Notes: a model not told the origin generated them from the sequence alone. DNA of 64,000 bases from Nemophila menziesii (GCA_029959085.1 JARWIR010000003.1:32131505-32195504); one strand, 5' to 3'. Shown: positions 10,954 through 22,155, counted from the stretch's first letter. Program-made: numbers and translations.

Positions 10954-12120
10954 ATGGTAAGAGCAAAGAAGACAGCTGCTGCTCCAAGGAAAACCTCCGC
11001 CGCTGGAGCCTCCTCCAGCCGCCGCCGTGCACCATCACCGGCGAGGTCTCCTACACCACTGCCACTCCGGCCATTCGAGCCTCTTCCGGGTAGAACCTTA
11101 AATGCTTCAGCTTTTCCTTCCGGTGATGATTCTCTCTATCAACTCCTTTCTTTTCAAGGTTGTCATAAAAATTTTCGTTATTCGGGAAGTCATTTAGCTA
11201 ATGGATTAATTGAAGAATTTTACACGAACTTTGAATATAATTGTGCAAATAATTCGATTAAATCTAGAGTTTCGGGTATAAATTTACGCTTAAAGTTGAA
11301 TAAATTGTGTGCATGTTATGATATTCCTACCGATGGTTTTAGTGGTTTTTGGTCTAATGGATGGGATGGATCGGGTCTTGATGTGGTAGCACAAAATGAT
11401 GTCAATGAATTCGTAGCTAGTAGGATGCTAGTTCGAGATGGTAATTGGAATATACGGAATTTTGATCCGGAGTTTGTAGTGGCTCATAAATTCCTTATTT
11501 CGGTCGTGATACCTAAAGACAAACATGATGCTAAGTTGATTCCATATGAGGCTTACCTTTTATATCTAATTTTTGCTAGACAACGAATCAACATTATTGC
11601 TATAATGTTCAAGTGGATGAATCATGCTAGGGCATCAAGGGATAAAGTTCCTTATGGTATTTTTCTTACCGAACTTTTTGAAAATAATGGCATTTCTTTT
11701 GGCGGTACTAGTGTGAAATCAATCGATAAGGCTTGGTGCTTTGATTACAACACTATTAAGAGAATGAAATTCGCAATCTATAATAATACTTATGTATCGT
11801 GCTTACGTGTTAGTCGAATTTCGGATGCATCTATTCGTAATCGTATCTTATCCGCAAAAGAGGGAACTACCGGTCCGGCTTTTGACTCGCTCGAGCTTTT
11901 GGAAAACCCGGCCCCACAAGATCCCGCTCCTAATCCTAATGCCGCTTCATCCTCTAATCCTACTCCCGGTGATAATTCCTCCTCAAATTCCCGTCTCGAT
12001 CAATTCATGGCTTATATAACTCAAAGGTTTGATACCTTGGAAAACAAGCTTGATGCCATTCATGAAAAGATTGATTGTTCGGGTCGCCGTTCGCGTTCTA
12101 GGAGTCATTCCCCTCATTGA
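10954..12120 (+). CDS. ORF2 of copy A: plant 'putative transposon protein' family (PF20167-like)
   Basis: This is an uninterrupted 388-codon ORF with ATG at 10954 in a good context (CCACCATGG). The N-terminal 35 residues are Ala/Ser/Arg/Pro-rich and basic. The globular core (about 45-300) has the block GRTLNASAFPSGD, a KHDAKLIPYEAYLLYLIF segment and KVPYGIFLTELF, the pattern of the plant domain called putative transposon protein (PF20167, often found in retroelements, function unknown). A short coiled coil (about residues 350-370) and an Arg/Ser-rich end (GRRSRSRSHSPH) follow. The copy B homologue (62419-63606) has the same architecture but is only moderately similar. The RS tail suggests nuclear location or RNA contact; that is inference. 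It stays open although gag in the same element is broken. Confidence 0.8.
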   Translation: MVRAKKTAAAPRKTSAAGASSSRRRAPSPARSPTPLPLRPFEPLPGRTLNASAFPSGDDSLYQLLSFQGCHKNFRYSGSHLANGLIEEFYTNFEYNCANNSIKSRVSGINLRLKLNKLCACYDIPTDGFSGFWSNGWDGSGLDVVAQNDVNEFVASRMLVRDGNWNIRNFDPEFVVAHKFLISVVIPKDKHDAKLIPYEAYLLYLIFARQRINIIAIMFKWMNHARASRDKVPYGIFLTELFENNGISFGGTSVKSIDKAWCFDYNTIKRMKFAIYNNTYVSCLRVSRISDASIRNRILSAKEGTTGPAFDSLELLENPAPQDPAPNPNAASSSNPTPGDNSSSNSRLDQFMAYITQRFDTLENKLDAIHEKIDCSGRRSRSRSHSPH

Positions 12121-12178
12121 GCCTATCCCGTTGTTTACTAATGATTTCGTTCTTTTTATGCTTTCTTAACCTTGGTTT

Positions 12179-12901
12179 CTTTTGTGGCTTATTTGATTAA
12201 CTCCTTGAATGAGTTGGATAAGACTTTTAAGCTCACTAAGATTGATTTTGACAATGTATAGCTCTTGACACCTTCTTGAATGATAACAATTAAGCTCCTT
12301 AATGTTTGTAATTAGTTGGTGTAGTTGTAGCCTTGAAAGACCTTCATTTTATAGCTGAAAATTGCTTCCAACGGTCATAAGGCTTGTGTCCAACAGATCT
12401 ATTAATCTCCCAACGGATATATTTCTTATGACTTAAACTTTGTGCAGAAAAACCTTCCCTGCGGTGTACCGCAGGTCTTGTGCGGTGTACCGCACCTTCA
12501 ACGGTTAGATTTTCTATCTTTCTGACGGGCTAGCCATGCACCGTGCCCTGGTCCGCACCCTAGGTCCGGTGTACCGCACCCTAGGTCCGGTGTACCGCAC
12601 CAAACAACTTTGATAGATATAACTTTTGCTTTGGTGCTCGGATCAGTAAATCTTCTTCACGAAAGTAGTAGATAACATCATTCTTATAAACTTTGCAGTT
12701 GATCATAAAGGCTATATCTCAATGTATATAAAGATATGAATAAAATTATATGTAATGAGATATAATAAGAATGATATGTAAAGTGTTTTTTGATGAACAA
12801 TAGTGCAAGATAGAATGTATATAACAAGAGTAATTAGCACACTAAACACAAGAGGATTTGTCACATTAAAACAACCTATTAAGGGAGGCTATATGCCAAC
12901 A
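12179..12901 (-). repeat. Inverted copy of the first 701 bp of the copy A LTR
   Basis: The reverse complement matches 7721-8421 nearly base for base and stops at the AGCCACAAAAG word on both sides. It is 22 bp longer because one CGGTACACC-containing 22-bp unit is duplicated (about 12560-12603). It preserves more perfect palindromes (GCGGTGTACCGC near 12462 and 12483) than the left arm. A transcript starting at about 8280 and reading through would fold with this arm over about 140 bp. Confidence 0.9.
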
Positions 12902-12902
12902 G

Positions 12903-14135
12903 AGAGGTATACTTGAGTCTCATTAGGGATCCACCTAAATTCATATATATCTAATACTTCTGTTTAAGGGTCAAGTTGGTAACTCAATATGAGTCGGGGC
13001 TCTAAAATATCCTAACTCCCTCCCATGTAGATTCATGAGCTATCCTATAGTTTTACGAATCCCGTCAGGGCGATTATAAGCTACGCTCAGATGATTAAGA
13101 CAATTACCCAATTGGCTATGCGGTTAGTCAAGCCCGTTAGGATTAATGACGAATACCACACGTCTATTATTTAGTTCAGTAATTAAACCCCCCCGGATGA
13201 TCACTACCACTCGTGAATAGCTTAATTGATAATACCTATTTTTAATTGGTCAGATTAAAAACAGTAAACAAGCATGAAACAATAGTCAATATGAAATACC
13301 TAACTTGAATTAAACTGAAACACAATCCCAAATTTGAAATTATTAAATATATTAAACTAGGGCTTAACCCATTACGCGATTCTCAAGTATAAAAGTGTTT
13401 AACTAAAAACTGAAAAGAAATTAATTAAATACATATTTCTTAAGAATAGAAAGATAAGGAAAAATCTGAGTTGTTGGTTGGAGAAAGGAGTTCTCCACCT
13501 TCTGTCCTTGACTCTGTCTTCAGAAATATGAAAGAAATTAAGTGTATGTGAAAGGTACTGATTAATGAGGCTTAGGAGGTCTTATATAGAGATTAAAAAC
13601 GGATTTGGCCCCTATTAGACTTAATTAAATGAATTAGGGTTCAAGTCCATTTTACAAATTCCGCAACTGCTGAACATACTTAAGTAAAACAGGAATAACT
13701 TTTGACTACAAATCACCTGAATTTCAATTCCCATGCGACGCTAACTTGGAGATGCATACTTTTCATTTGAACCACCAGGTTTGAATCTGTACCATTTGGT
13801 CTCGGGGAATTTAATGAGTGACTACTTCCTCAATCTGAAATTTCTTCTCGTTTACTAAAGTGTGTTCTTTTACTATTTTGACACTTCTTTTTGCTCTTGG
13901 ATTTTAAACTTCACTTCTTCTCTTAATCTTGGTGCCTTCTAGCATCCATGTACCTAATAACTTTACACTAAACAAACAAATTAACGCACAAAAGCTCTAA
14001 AAGTAACATTACTATATTTCTGAAGAAAAAAAGTGCATTATTGCATGTTAAGCCAATAAATCAACTAACTAAGTTTGATTTCCCCCTAAAATGATGTATC
14101 CTAAGGGTATATATTTATCATAAAAAGGGAGACAT
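12903..14135 (-). mobile_element. LTR relic, gypsy-type family (copy 1)
   Basis: It shares an ordered set of words with 25380-26640 and 41880-43425: a GTCAAGTTGGTAACT-like segment, CCCGTCAGGG blocks near 13060, a run of polyC with GGATGATC, and a right end with TGATGT and GGGAGACATC. The orientation is inferred from the other copies. No coding sequence or primer site is present. Confidence 0.5.
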
Positions 14136-14301
14136 CCATATTCTTAATACTCAAAGTGAGTATAGTAGCATCACAAGCACCATAGAAATATCCACCAACC
14201 TCCTGGTAACAAGTACATGAGGAAAACACAGAAACTTAGAGGGATAATGATGGAGGAAGGAGAAGTTGGAATCCTAGAAAGAGTATTACTAGCAGGAGGA
14301 T

Positions 14302-15127
14302 AAGCCACATCATATTGTAACAATATTACAAGTTTTTCCCTGTAATATTGTAATGATATTACACCTCTGTTACCACATCATGGAGATTAATTTTTTTTAT
14401 ATTACAAGTTTAGAACGAGCATAACAAGCCTCATCATACAAGAAGTATCTGTAAAAGGAGGTAGAAGGAAATGCAACACTCAAGCGATATAAATTAATTA
14501 TCTAATATATAAACTTAATTTCTTTAAACAGTGGTTGATCAACATTTTCAATAGAAGTTTGATTACATTTCATCTCGATTGCTATTAGTTATTCATGTAA
14601 CACTTATGAATCTCAATATCATATCTTATTCATTACACACATATTTACAATCATCAAAGTAAAGAGAACTTACAAGAAAGCTGAAACCAGTGACACCGGC
14701 AATAGAAACAGAAAATCAAAAAATTGAACAACAAATTAATAACAGAAAATCAAAAAAATTGATCAAATTAAAGCAAAAGAAGAAGAAAAAACTTTATTAG
14801 GTTACATATACTAACATTGGCTCTAATTAGTATGTGAAATCGAAGACGACAAAGAGCAAATTGAAGAAGAAATTTGATGCAGTTGATTTATTGCGATGAA
14901 GAAATTTGTTGCAATTATGTGTGTATAGGTAAGTGTAAGTTAGCGTGTATAATGTGTTAGAGCAGAGAACCAAACGGAGAAAAGGTAAAACAATAATAAA
15001 AAATAAATAAGGGTGAAAGGGTATTATGGTAACCGGGTTAGATTTTGTTCTTAAGTGGGAATTAAGTCGAAGTTGTAATTAATCGGGAATTCTTACATTC
15101 TCTATGTGATTAACTGGGTGTTGTCCC
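14302..15127 (-). repeat. MULE end fragment, direct-repeat partner of 20734-21554
   Basis: About 820 bp are nearly identical to 20734-21554 in the same orientation. The right end reads AACTGGGTGTTGTCCCT; read from the other strand this is a GGG(T/A)-type terminus followed by sequence homologous to the left end of the MULE starting at 15136. It looks like a solo element end beside a second insertion of the same family. Confidence 0.65.
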
Positions 15128-15420
15128 TAAAAAAAGGGGTAATTTTTAGTTAATTACAATTCCAAAAATTCCATTCCCCCAAAAAAAGGAAGGAGCAAAT
15201 CACTTCTTACTAATCAATAATTAAAAACTTAATTCCTAATTAATCATTTTTTGCATATTTAGCTTCCATTTTTACACACATCTAATTTTTAATCTCATTT
15301 ATCTTTTATATTTTTCCCTTTTTTCGTTTGGTTCTCTAATCCAATACATCTCAGACGCTAACTAACTTACCTTTACTCTTGCACCTACTATACACACATA
15401 ATCCATCGCGCAACAAATCA

Positions 15421-16562
15421 CAAATCAATCGCAACAGACATAATTTCTTCTTCAATTTTCTATTTATCATCTCTGCTTTCACCTACTAATCACACGCACG
15501 GTTAGTATATGTAACCTAATCAAGATTTTTCTTCTTTTTTGCTTTAATTTGATCTATTATTTGATTTTTTGTTATTAATTGATTGTTCAAATTTGTTTCG
15601 CATGTGTTACAATTATGAATAACACTGTAATCTTCGTCAGTTCGTGCTGACTTGATACATTCAGCTACATATTCTTCCCTATGTTCTTCACTAAAAAATT
15701 CTCTGATTTTTTCTTTTTTTAAAAAAAAAAATTTGCCTTGTGATTGCGTTCTTTGATTACAAATAATTATTCTCCTCACTTGCTTACTAATTCGAGCGTG
15801 ATTTTAAAATTAATCATGTATGTTTTTATTTTTTTCTTTTGAATTTTTCTGCACATATAGTTCATGAATTATGGAATCAATTGCATTGATTCAATAGATG
15901 TATTGTGTTTCTATATGTTATTCTACTCATATGTGATAACTATCTACTTAATAATCATGAATTACCTTGTTTTTTTGATCTACTTAACTCCTTAATAACC
16001 TTTCTGTATATTTTTTATTTTTTTCAAATTGAATTGATTCAATAGGTGTATTGTGTTTCTATATGTTATTGTACTCATATGTGTACTTAATAATCATGAA
16101 TTGACCTTGTTGTTTCGATCTAGTTAACTCCTTATATGTGATTGTTCTGTAAATACATAAAACTTGCAGTTATTGCATGATTTGTTAAGTTGTGAATATT
16201 TTAGGGACCTTTAGTGCAATTATATTTGATTTGATTACACAGATTATTTCATATATGCTTGATTTTCTATTTGTATATTATTCTTATTAAGGTTATAAAT
16301 TTATAAAAAAATGTGCAACTATTGAGTAGCTTTATGTTTTAATCTTCCATGTTATATCACAGGGACCTCTGATGCAATTATAGTAGAGTTAGTTTTCTAT
16401 TAATGACATGTTTGCAGATATTTTCGTTCCAGACTGCATTTTTTTGTGTTGCGTGAACACAAAATTTGATATTTGTGTCCTGCTGCAACACACAAATTCT
16501 TACTGTGTTGCACTAATTTTTTTCCTGAGCTCCTACCTTTCTATCACGATTTCCCTGTGTTG
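15421..16562 (+). repeat. Left arm of the long inverted repeat of the MULE complex
   Basis: Its reverse complement recurs at 18755-19760 with scattered indels. The inner part (16440-16562) already carries the GTGTTGC...GCAACAC motif described separately. It is AT-rich with no gene. Confidence 0.75.
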
Positions 16563-16913
16563 TAACACATAATTTGTGTTCCAGTAAGTTACAAATCAGT
16601 GTGGTAGTCAATTAATATGATTTGTTGGGTTTGCAAATATTTAATAAAATTGATATGGTTAGTGGGGTTTTGTGTGTTACAGATACACACAAAAAACAAT
16701 TTCGTGTGACAGTAGCACCAAAACCTGGACATATCAAATCATGATCTACAATGATACCAAACCTCTACGATTTTGTGTGTAGATGTAACGCAATAATAAC
16801 AATACCTGAGTATCACGTGGAGAAAAGAAAAGGGTATGTAGGTTACACAATAAAATCACAGTATATTTAATATATTTATTGATAGACTAATAAAGCTTTA
16901 ACAATGTTTACAG

Positions 16914-17483
16914 AAAGCCCTTTTGGAAGCCGCAGTATCGTGATGTGGTTGTCATATTTGGTGATTTTGACGACATGCCTCACAGAAATGAATTAAGGAT
17001 GGAGGTAAGTGCAGTTGTAAATGCAATCATAGGAGCATGTTGTAGAACATTCAGATTGATATTGTATCAGTAGTACTATAGTGTGTTATGTGTTACGAAA
17101 CTACACAAAAATTACGTTTTTTTGTGTTACATGAACACACAAAAGTATATTTTAGTGTGTTGCAGAAACACACGAAAATGTATTTTGTGTTACATGAACA
17201 CACAAAAGTGTATTTTTGTGTTACATGAACACAAACTCAAACTGGATCGCTCGTTGAAGAATTTTTGTGTTAGGTAGTGAAGGCATGTTTTGAAATAATG
17301 GAATTCGATCATATGATTGTGTGCGAGTTTGGGAATAAGCTGACCAATAAGCCGTTGGAAGTCACGCAAGAAATATTCAACAAGATCGAGGTAGAACCGA
17401 GATACATCAAAAGAACAGCACATTCAAAAATTCCAGGTCATGATGAGAAGAAGGATCATCATGGATGTACAAAATTTGATTAA
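16914..17483 (+). pseudogene. Two probable exons of an unrecognised MULE-borne gene
   Basis: Exon 16914-17004 follows a TTTACAG acceptor and ends at GGAG|GTAAGT; the next exon, 17274-17483, follows TTAG and ends in TGA/TAA-bounded sequence. Read through, the phases agree and give about 100 residues including FWKPQYRDVVVIFGDFDDMP and KIEVEPRYIKRTAHSKIPGH. I do not recognise the family. Upstream exons are not evident, so this is likely the 3' part of a decayed gene. The intron between them (17005-17273) is filled with the quasi-palindromic motif. Confidence 0.4.
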
Positions 17484-18389
17484 AAAAAGGATTATCGAAT
17501 AGTCGAGAGTGCCACTATTGAACTTGCCATATAAGTTTGGTGAATGTGTTAGTTGTTGAGTCAGATATATTTTTAGTTTAAATGTCATTTGTTGAATGTT
17601 TTATTTGTCAAGTCAGTTATCATTGCAGTTTAAATGTCATTTCAGATACAATGGACAAGTTTGTTTGAAGTAGGGTATTACAACTAATGAATGATTATAT
17701 GAGAAAGTTTTTATGTTCTTATGTGTTGCATCAACACACAAATAAATAATTTATGTATTCTAAAACACAAAAAATCAAGATTCACTATCTCTAACACTAA
17801 ACCATTATCCTAAACCCAAAACCCCAACACTAAACTTAAACCCTAAACCCTAACATACACTTTAAATATAAATACTAATAAATTTCGTTCAACTAGATCG
17901 TGTTTATGTGGAATAGTGTGATGCTACAAGTCACAAAAATAGCCATTTGGGTGTTGTAGAACACACAAAAAATAAATTTTATGTGTTGATGCAACACTTA
18001 ATCATGATATTTGAGGTGTGTAAGTAAGACACAAATGAGTTAGTTTCTGAGAAAAACAAACCATGGGTGGGTATGTGAGATTGTGTGTATTTATAAGTCA
18101 TAACGCGTATTATTATGTGTTGCTGTAACAAAAAAAAAGAAAGACAAAATTTACAGTTTGACAATCAGTATAACATAGATAGATTTGTGTGAGATACAGT
18201 AATACACAAAAATAAATTTTGTGTAAAGCTGCAACACAAAATATTACAGAACATAACAAAATCATGTTTGTTTCAGAAAATTAAAGATCCATTACATGAA
18301 TAAAACAAAGTCAGACAAGTGGTATCAAAAGAGACATAATAAAAAAGTAAAATGAAAGGTAAATATAAGTATTAACGAGACTCATATAA

Positions 18390-18610
18390 CCGCACGACAC
18401 GACTTTTGTTGTGGTGACCATATTGCTTACAACGACCACACCTTATGCGTCTAGGCATAGTCCCGCCTTGAGAATGAATCTGCTTAGATCGTGGCCTACC
18501 GGGTTGAACCGTGCAGGCAGGAGGAAGAACGAAAAATGATCCCATCTAGTTAAGTATAGGAGCATCGAATGTAGACATCGTAGAAACATTAAAAGAATAG
18601 CATTTCGAAG
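18390..18610 (-). pseudogene. C-terminal remnant of a MULE transposase
   Basis: The minus strand reads MSTFDAP..., then a short gap with a stop, then LPPACTVQPGRPRSKQ and RIRCGRCKQYGHHNKSR. These parallel the MSTFEV..., PPGRPQSK and MRCGRCHKIGTHNRSTC end of the intact transposase at 48714-49753, including the zinc knuckle, whose last cysteine is replaced here. The DDE core and SWIM finger are not recognisable. Confidence 0.65.
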
Positions 18611-18754
18611 AGAGATGTAGTTGGAATCGAGGCACGACCATTTTTAAGAAACGAAGCTAACCACGGAACCTAGACAAGTGAAGAGCTCAAAACGCTGGAC
18701 AGACTGGATCTGCCCAAATTTGAGGATAACCATGAGCGGAGAAGACATCTAAAA

Positions 18755-19760
18755 CACAGGAATATCATGATAGAAAGGTAAGAATTCAGGAAAAAAATTA
18801 GTGTAACACAGTAAGAATTTGTGTGTTGCAGCAAGACACAAATATCAAATTTCGTGTTCATGCAACACACAAAAATACAGTCTGGACAAAAAAACCTCTA
18901 AACATGCAATATATTGAAAACCAACTATACTATAATTGTATCAGAGGTCCTTGTGATATAATATGGAAGATTAACACATAAAGCTACTCAATAGTTGCAC
19001 ATTTTTTACAAATTTATAACCTTTATAAGAAAAATGTACAGATAGAAAAACAAGTATATATGAAAACATGAAAAAAATTGTATACTCAAATAAATATAAT
19101 TGCACTAAAGGTCCCTAAATTATTCACAACTTTACAAAACATGCAATAACTACAAATTTTATGTATTTATAGAACAATCACATATAAGAAGTTAACTAAA
19201 TCGAAACAACAAAGCCAATTCATGATTATTAAGTAGATAATGATCACATATGAGTACAATTACATATAAAAACACAATAGACCTATTGAATCTATGCATT
19301 TTGATTCCATAATTCATGAACTATATGAGCAGAACAAATCAAAAACAAAAAATAATAAATATACAGTAATAATTGTAAAATAACACTCGAATTAGTAAGC
19401 AAGTGAGTAGAATAACTATTTGTAATAAAAAAACGAAATCACAATACAATTTCAAAAAAAAACATAAGAAAAAATCAGAGAATAAAATTGAAGAACATAG
19501 GGAATAATTTGTACCTGGATGTATCAATTCAGTATGAATTAGTGAAGATTCTGGTGTTATTCATGATTGTAACACATGTGTAAACAAAATTGAACAACAA
19601 ATTAGTGACAAAAAATCATAAAATCGATCAAATTAAAGCAAAAAAAGAAGAAAAAACTTGATTAAGTTACATATACCTGTTTAGTATGTGAAATCGAAGA
19701 CGATAAAGAGCAAATTGAAGAAAAAAATTTCTTTGATTTATTTGTTGCGATGAGGTGTAT
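18755..19760 (-). repeat. Right arm of the long inverted repeat of the MULE complex
   Basis: It is complementary to 15421-16562. The outermost 285 bp of the left arm (15136-15420) have no counterpart next to it; they are replaced by unrelated sequence from 19761 and reappear only in 20734-21554. Confidence 0.7.
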
Positions 19761-20733
19761 AAAGAATGAGTGACACCTCAGCTGCAAAAGGAATATCACA
19801 CCTGCACAAAAGACAAAAGCAGTTAGAAAATATATTCTTTGTATTGTGTATGTGTCATACATCTTATAAGTGTGTACCAACTCTATAAAGTGAACTCTCT
19901 TGTAATCACAATTCAATCAATGAAATATAACAAATTATTCCTTCTCTATATCTAATAGTAACGTGTTTCACTTAATTTAACAAATGAAGACTTAACACTC
20001 AAGCAGATCTGCTCTCTCAATCTCCAAATCAAGAGAAGGAACGTTTTTTCTCCATCCTATTGGTTTTTTAACTTTTAAATATTTCGTTTTTGTCAAATAA
20101 CCACTCTATAGAAGAAACATACTTCACCATTTACTTTGTCATATCAATTCTTATGTCATTGGTATCTTTGCAAATGGTTTTTCATGTTCTAAAATTTCGA
20201 TTTTTTTAAAGGACACAAAGCGGAATTTTCATATAGAGCATTGAATTTTTGAATATTCCTATTAAGATTCTATTTCATATTGAACTTGTAGTTTCTGAAA
20301 GTGGCTCTTGTAGTTTCCGAAAGTGGCTTTTGTAGCCACTCATAGTATGTTCTCTTTAATTACCCTTTTATTTATCTTATAAAGAAGTTGAAATCATCAA
20401 CTAGGTAACTCAAAATCATAACCCAAATATGAAACTAACATACAATGAGAGATAGAACAGCTAAAGAAATATTCAATCTCGCGTATACTTTGATTCCAAA
20501 ATTACAAAGTGTGAATTTGCATCACACTGAAATAAGGTATTCACCCTGTACGGGTATCTTGTGCCATTAACCCAAAAGAAAAACTTTATATATAGCACAA
20601 TGTAATCACATAACATGATTTTTTTATTTCATTAATTACACAGAGTCTCCTAATTCTTACCAAGGAACTGAGCAACTCTTATAGCACATTGTAATGATAT
20701 AACAGGTTTTTCCAACACATAATAGAAATTAAC
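19761..20733. other. AT-rich insert without gene
   Basis: It contains a stretch at 19840-19940 (CTCTTGTAATCACAATTCAA and similar) that resembles the R region of a small copia LTR, and a 24-bp tandem pair (TAGTTTCTGAAAGTGGCTCT and near copy) at 20285-20335. No ORF of note. Confidence 0.35.
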
Positions 20734-21554
20734 AAGCCACATCATATTGTAATAATATTACAAGTTTTTCCCTATAATATTGTAATGATATTACACCTCT
20801 TTTACCACATCATAGAGATTAATTTTTTTTTATATTACAAGTTTGGAACGAGCATAACAAGCCCCCCATCATTCAAGAAGTAGATATAAAAGGAGGTAGA
20901 AGGAAATACAACACTCAAGCGATATAAATTAATTATCTAATATATAAACTTAATTTCTTTAAACAGTGGTTGATCAACATTTTCAATAGAAGTTTGATTA
21001 CATTTCATCTCGATTGCTATTAGTTATTCATGTAACACTTTTGAATATCAATATAGTATCATATTCATTACATACATATATCTACAATCATCAAAGTAAA
21101 GAGAACTTACAAGAAAACTGAAACCAGTGACACCAACAATAGAAACAGAAAATAAAAAAATAAAAAAATTGAACAACAAATTAATAACAGAAAATAAAAA
21201 AACCGATCAAATTAAATCAAAAAAAGAAGAAAATATTTTATTAGGTTACATATACTAACCGTGGCTCTAATTAGTATGTGAAATCGAAGACGATAAAGAG
21301 CAAATTAAAGAAGAAATTTGCTGCGATTGATTTGTTGCGATTATGTGTGTATAGGTAAGTGTAAGTTAGCGTGTATAATGTGTTAGAGCAGAAAACCAAA
21401 AGGAAAAAAAGGAAAAACAATAATAAAAAATAAATAAGGGTGAAAGGGTATTATGGTAACCGGGTAAGATTTTGTGCTTAAGTGGGAATTAAATCGAAGT
21501 TATAATTAATTGAGAATACTTACAATCTTCGTGTAATTAACAGGGTGTTACCCC
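20734..21554 (-). repeat. MULE right end, direct-repeat partner of 14302-15127
   Basis: It ends at AACAGGGTGTTACCCC. The inner 650 bp and the terminal 170 bp match the 14302-15127 copy at well over 90 percent by eye, so the two copies are related by recent duplication or insertion. Confidence 0.65.
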
Positions 21555-22155
21555 CATTTAAAAAAATATATTTTAAAATAAAAAAATCTATTTGAATAGT
21601 AAATAATAAAGTTAAATTTACTAGCCTTTATATTCTAATAAAATTATTAATATTGGAAGTTAATTTTAATTTCTTGGTCTTTTTAATAGTCTTTTCAATA
21701 GGTTTTCCATTATGAAAAAACTAATTTAGGACTCTAATTCTTCAACTTTTTTTAGTAATATGTAGAGAATGCAAATTATGAAAAACTTATTTTATGAATT
21801 ACGACAATGATATTACGGGATATTATAAGTTACACAATAATTTTAATTATGAATTTTATTACTGCAAAAATTGTAATGATTTAATATTAAAGTTGTTTGA
21901 TAAAATTAAAGTAATAATTATTAAAATTAATATTATTTTTAATATTATATTCAAATATTTTTATAATAAATTGAAAAGAATTAAAAAGTATATAAATTAA
22001 CTGAAATAGAGAAATTATTAAAATAAATTTTGAATAAATTTTATAAAATTTGAAAGACTAAAATCGGAAAATTAATGAAACATAAAACAATTTTAAAAAA
22101 TAAATATTTACCTTTAAATTCTACCTAAATAATTAGAAAATCGCTGAATATCACC
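21555..22155. other. Very AT-rich spacer
   Basis: No gene recognised; a 68-codon frame at 21794-22000 is Asn/Ile/Lys-only low complexity expected by chance in such DNA. Confidence 0.4.

Larger units (their letters stand above)
7721..12901 (+). mobile_element. Copia-type retroelement copy A: LTR, gag, second ORF, inverted LTR fragment
   Basis: Order on the plus strand: full LTR (7721-9076), tRNA-Met primer site, gag with a stop codon, a promoter-like region with four palindromes, an intact second ORF (10954-12120), then an inverted copy of the first 700 bp of the LTR (12179-12901). No protease, integrase, reverse transcriptase or RNase H is present, so it would be non-autonomous. The outer ends read TGTTGG and CCAACA because both are LTR 5' ends. 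The flanking 5-mers (GAGAT left, GAGAG right) match in only four of five bases, so a single insertion with this structure is not proven. Confidence 0.7.
16430..18890. repeat. Dispersed quasi-palindromic motif TTGTGTTRCATGAACACA
   Basis: About 17 copies with the core TGTGTTRCA(N2)AACACA, often flanked by TTTT and AAAA, occur near 16440, 16467, 16556, 16667, 17082, 17118, 17153, 17180, 17213, 17720, 17950, 17975, 18115, 18195, 18225, 18820 and 18850. They lie in noncoding parts of the decayed MULE, between and around its exon remnants, and not elsewhere in the window as far as I can see. Confidence 0.7.
15136..21554 (-). mobile_element. Decayed MULE complex with long inverted repeats
   Basis: The outer ends match as inverted repeats: GGGGTAA(N6)GTTAATTAC at 15136 and its complement at 21554. 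Inside, 15421-16562 and 18755-19760 are an inverted pair of over 1 kb. The 2.2 kb between them holds a minus-strand transposase C-terminal remnant (18390-18610), two unrecognised plus-strand exons, and many copies of a quasi-palindromic motif. Segment 19761-20733 looks like foreign DNA inserted into the right part. No clear 9-bp target duplication is visible because both flanks are A-rich. Confidence 0.55.

Noticed and set aside
7721..12901. Copy A as a DNA transposon with 700-bp terminal inverted repeats
   Set aside because: The arms are LTR sequence with U3 and TATA; a tRNA-Met primer site and gag follow the left arm, and copy B has the same LTR in normal orientation.
17083..17277. 64-codon ORF with repeated CYMNTQK peptide
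   Set aside because: It is the quasi-palindromic motif read in frame and falls in the intron between two better supported exons.
17790..17850. Interstitial telomere repeat
   Set aside because: Only about two CCCTAAA units within looser CTAAAC-rich sequence.
21794..22000. 68-codon ORF
   Set aside because: Composed of Asn, Ile, Lys, Tyr and Phe, as expected by chance in very AT-rich DNA.
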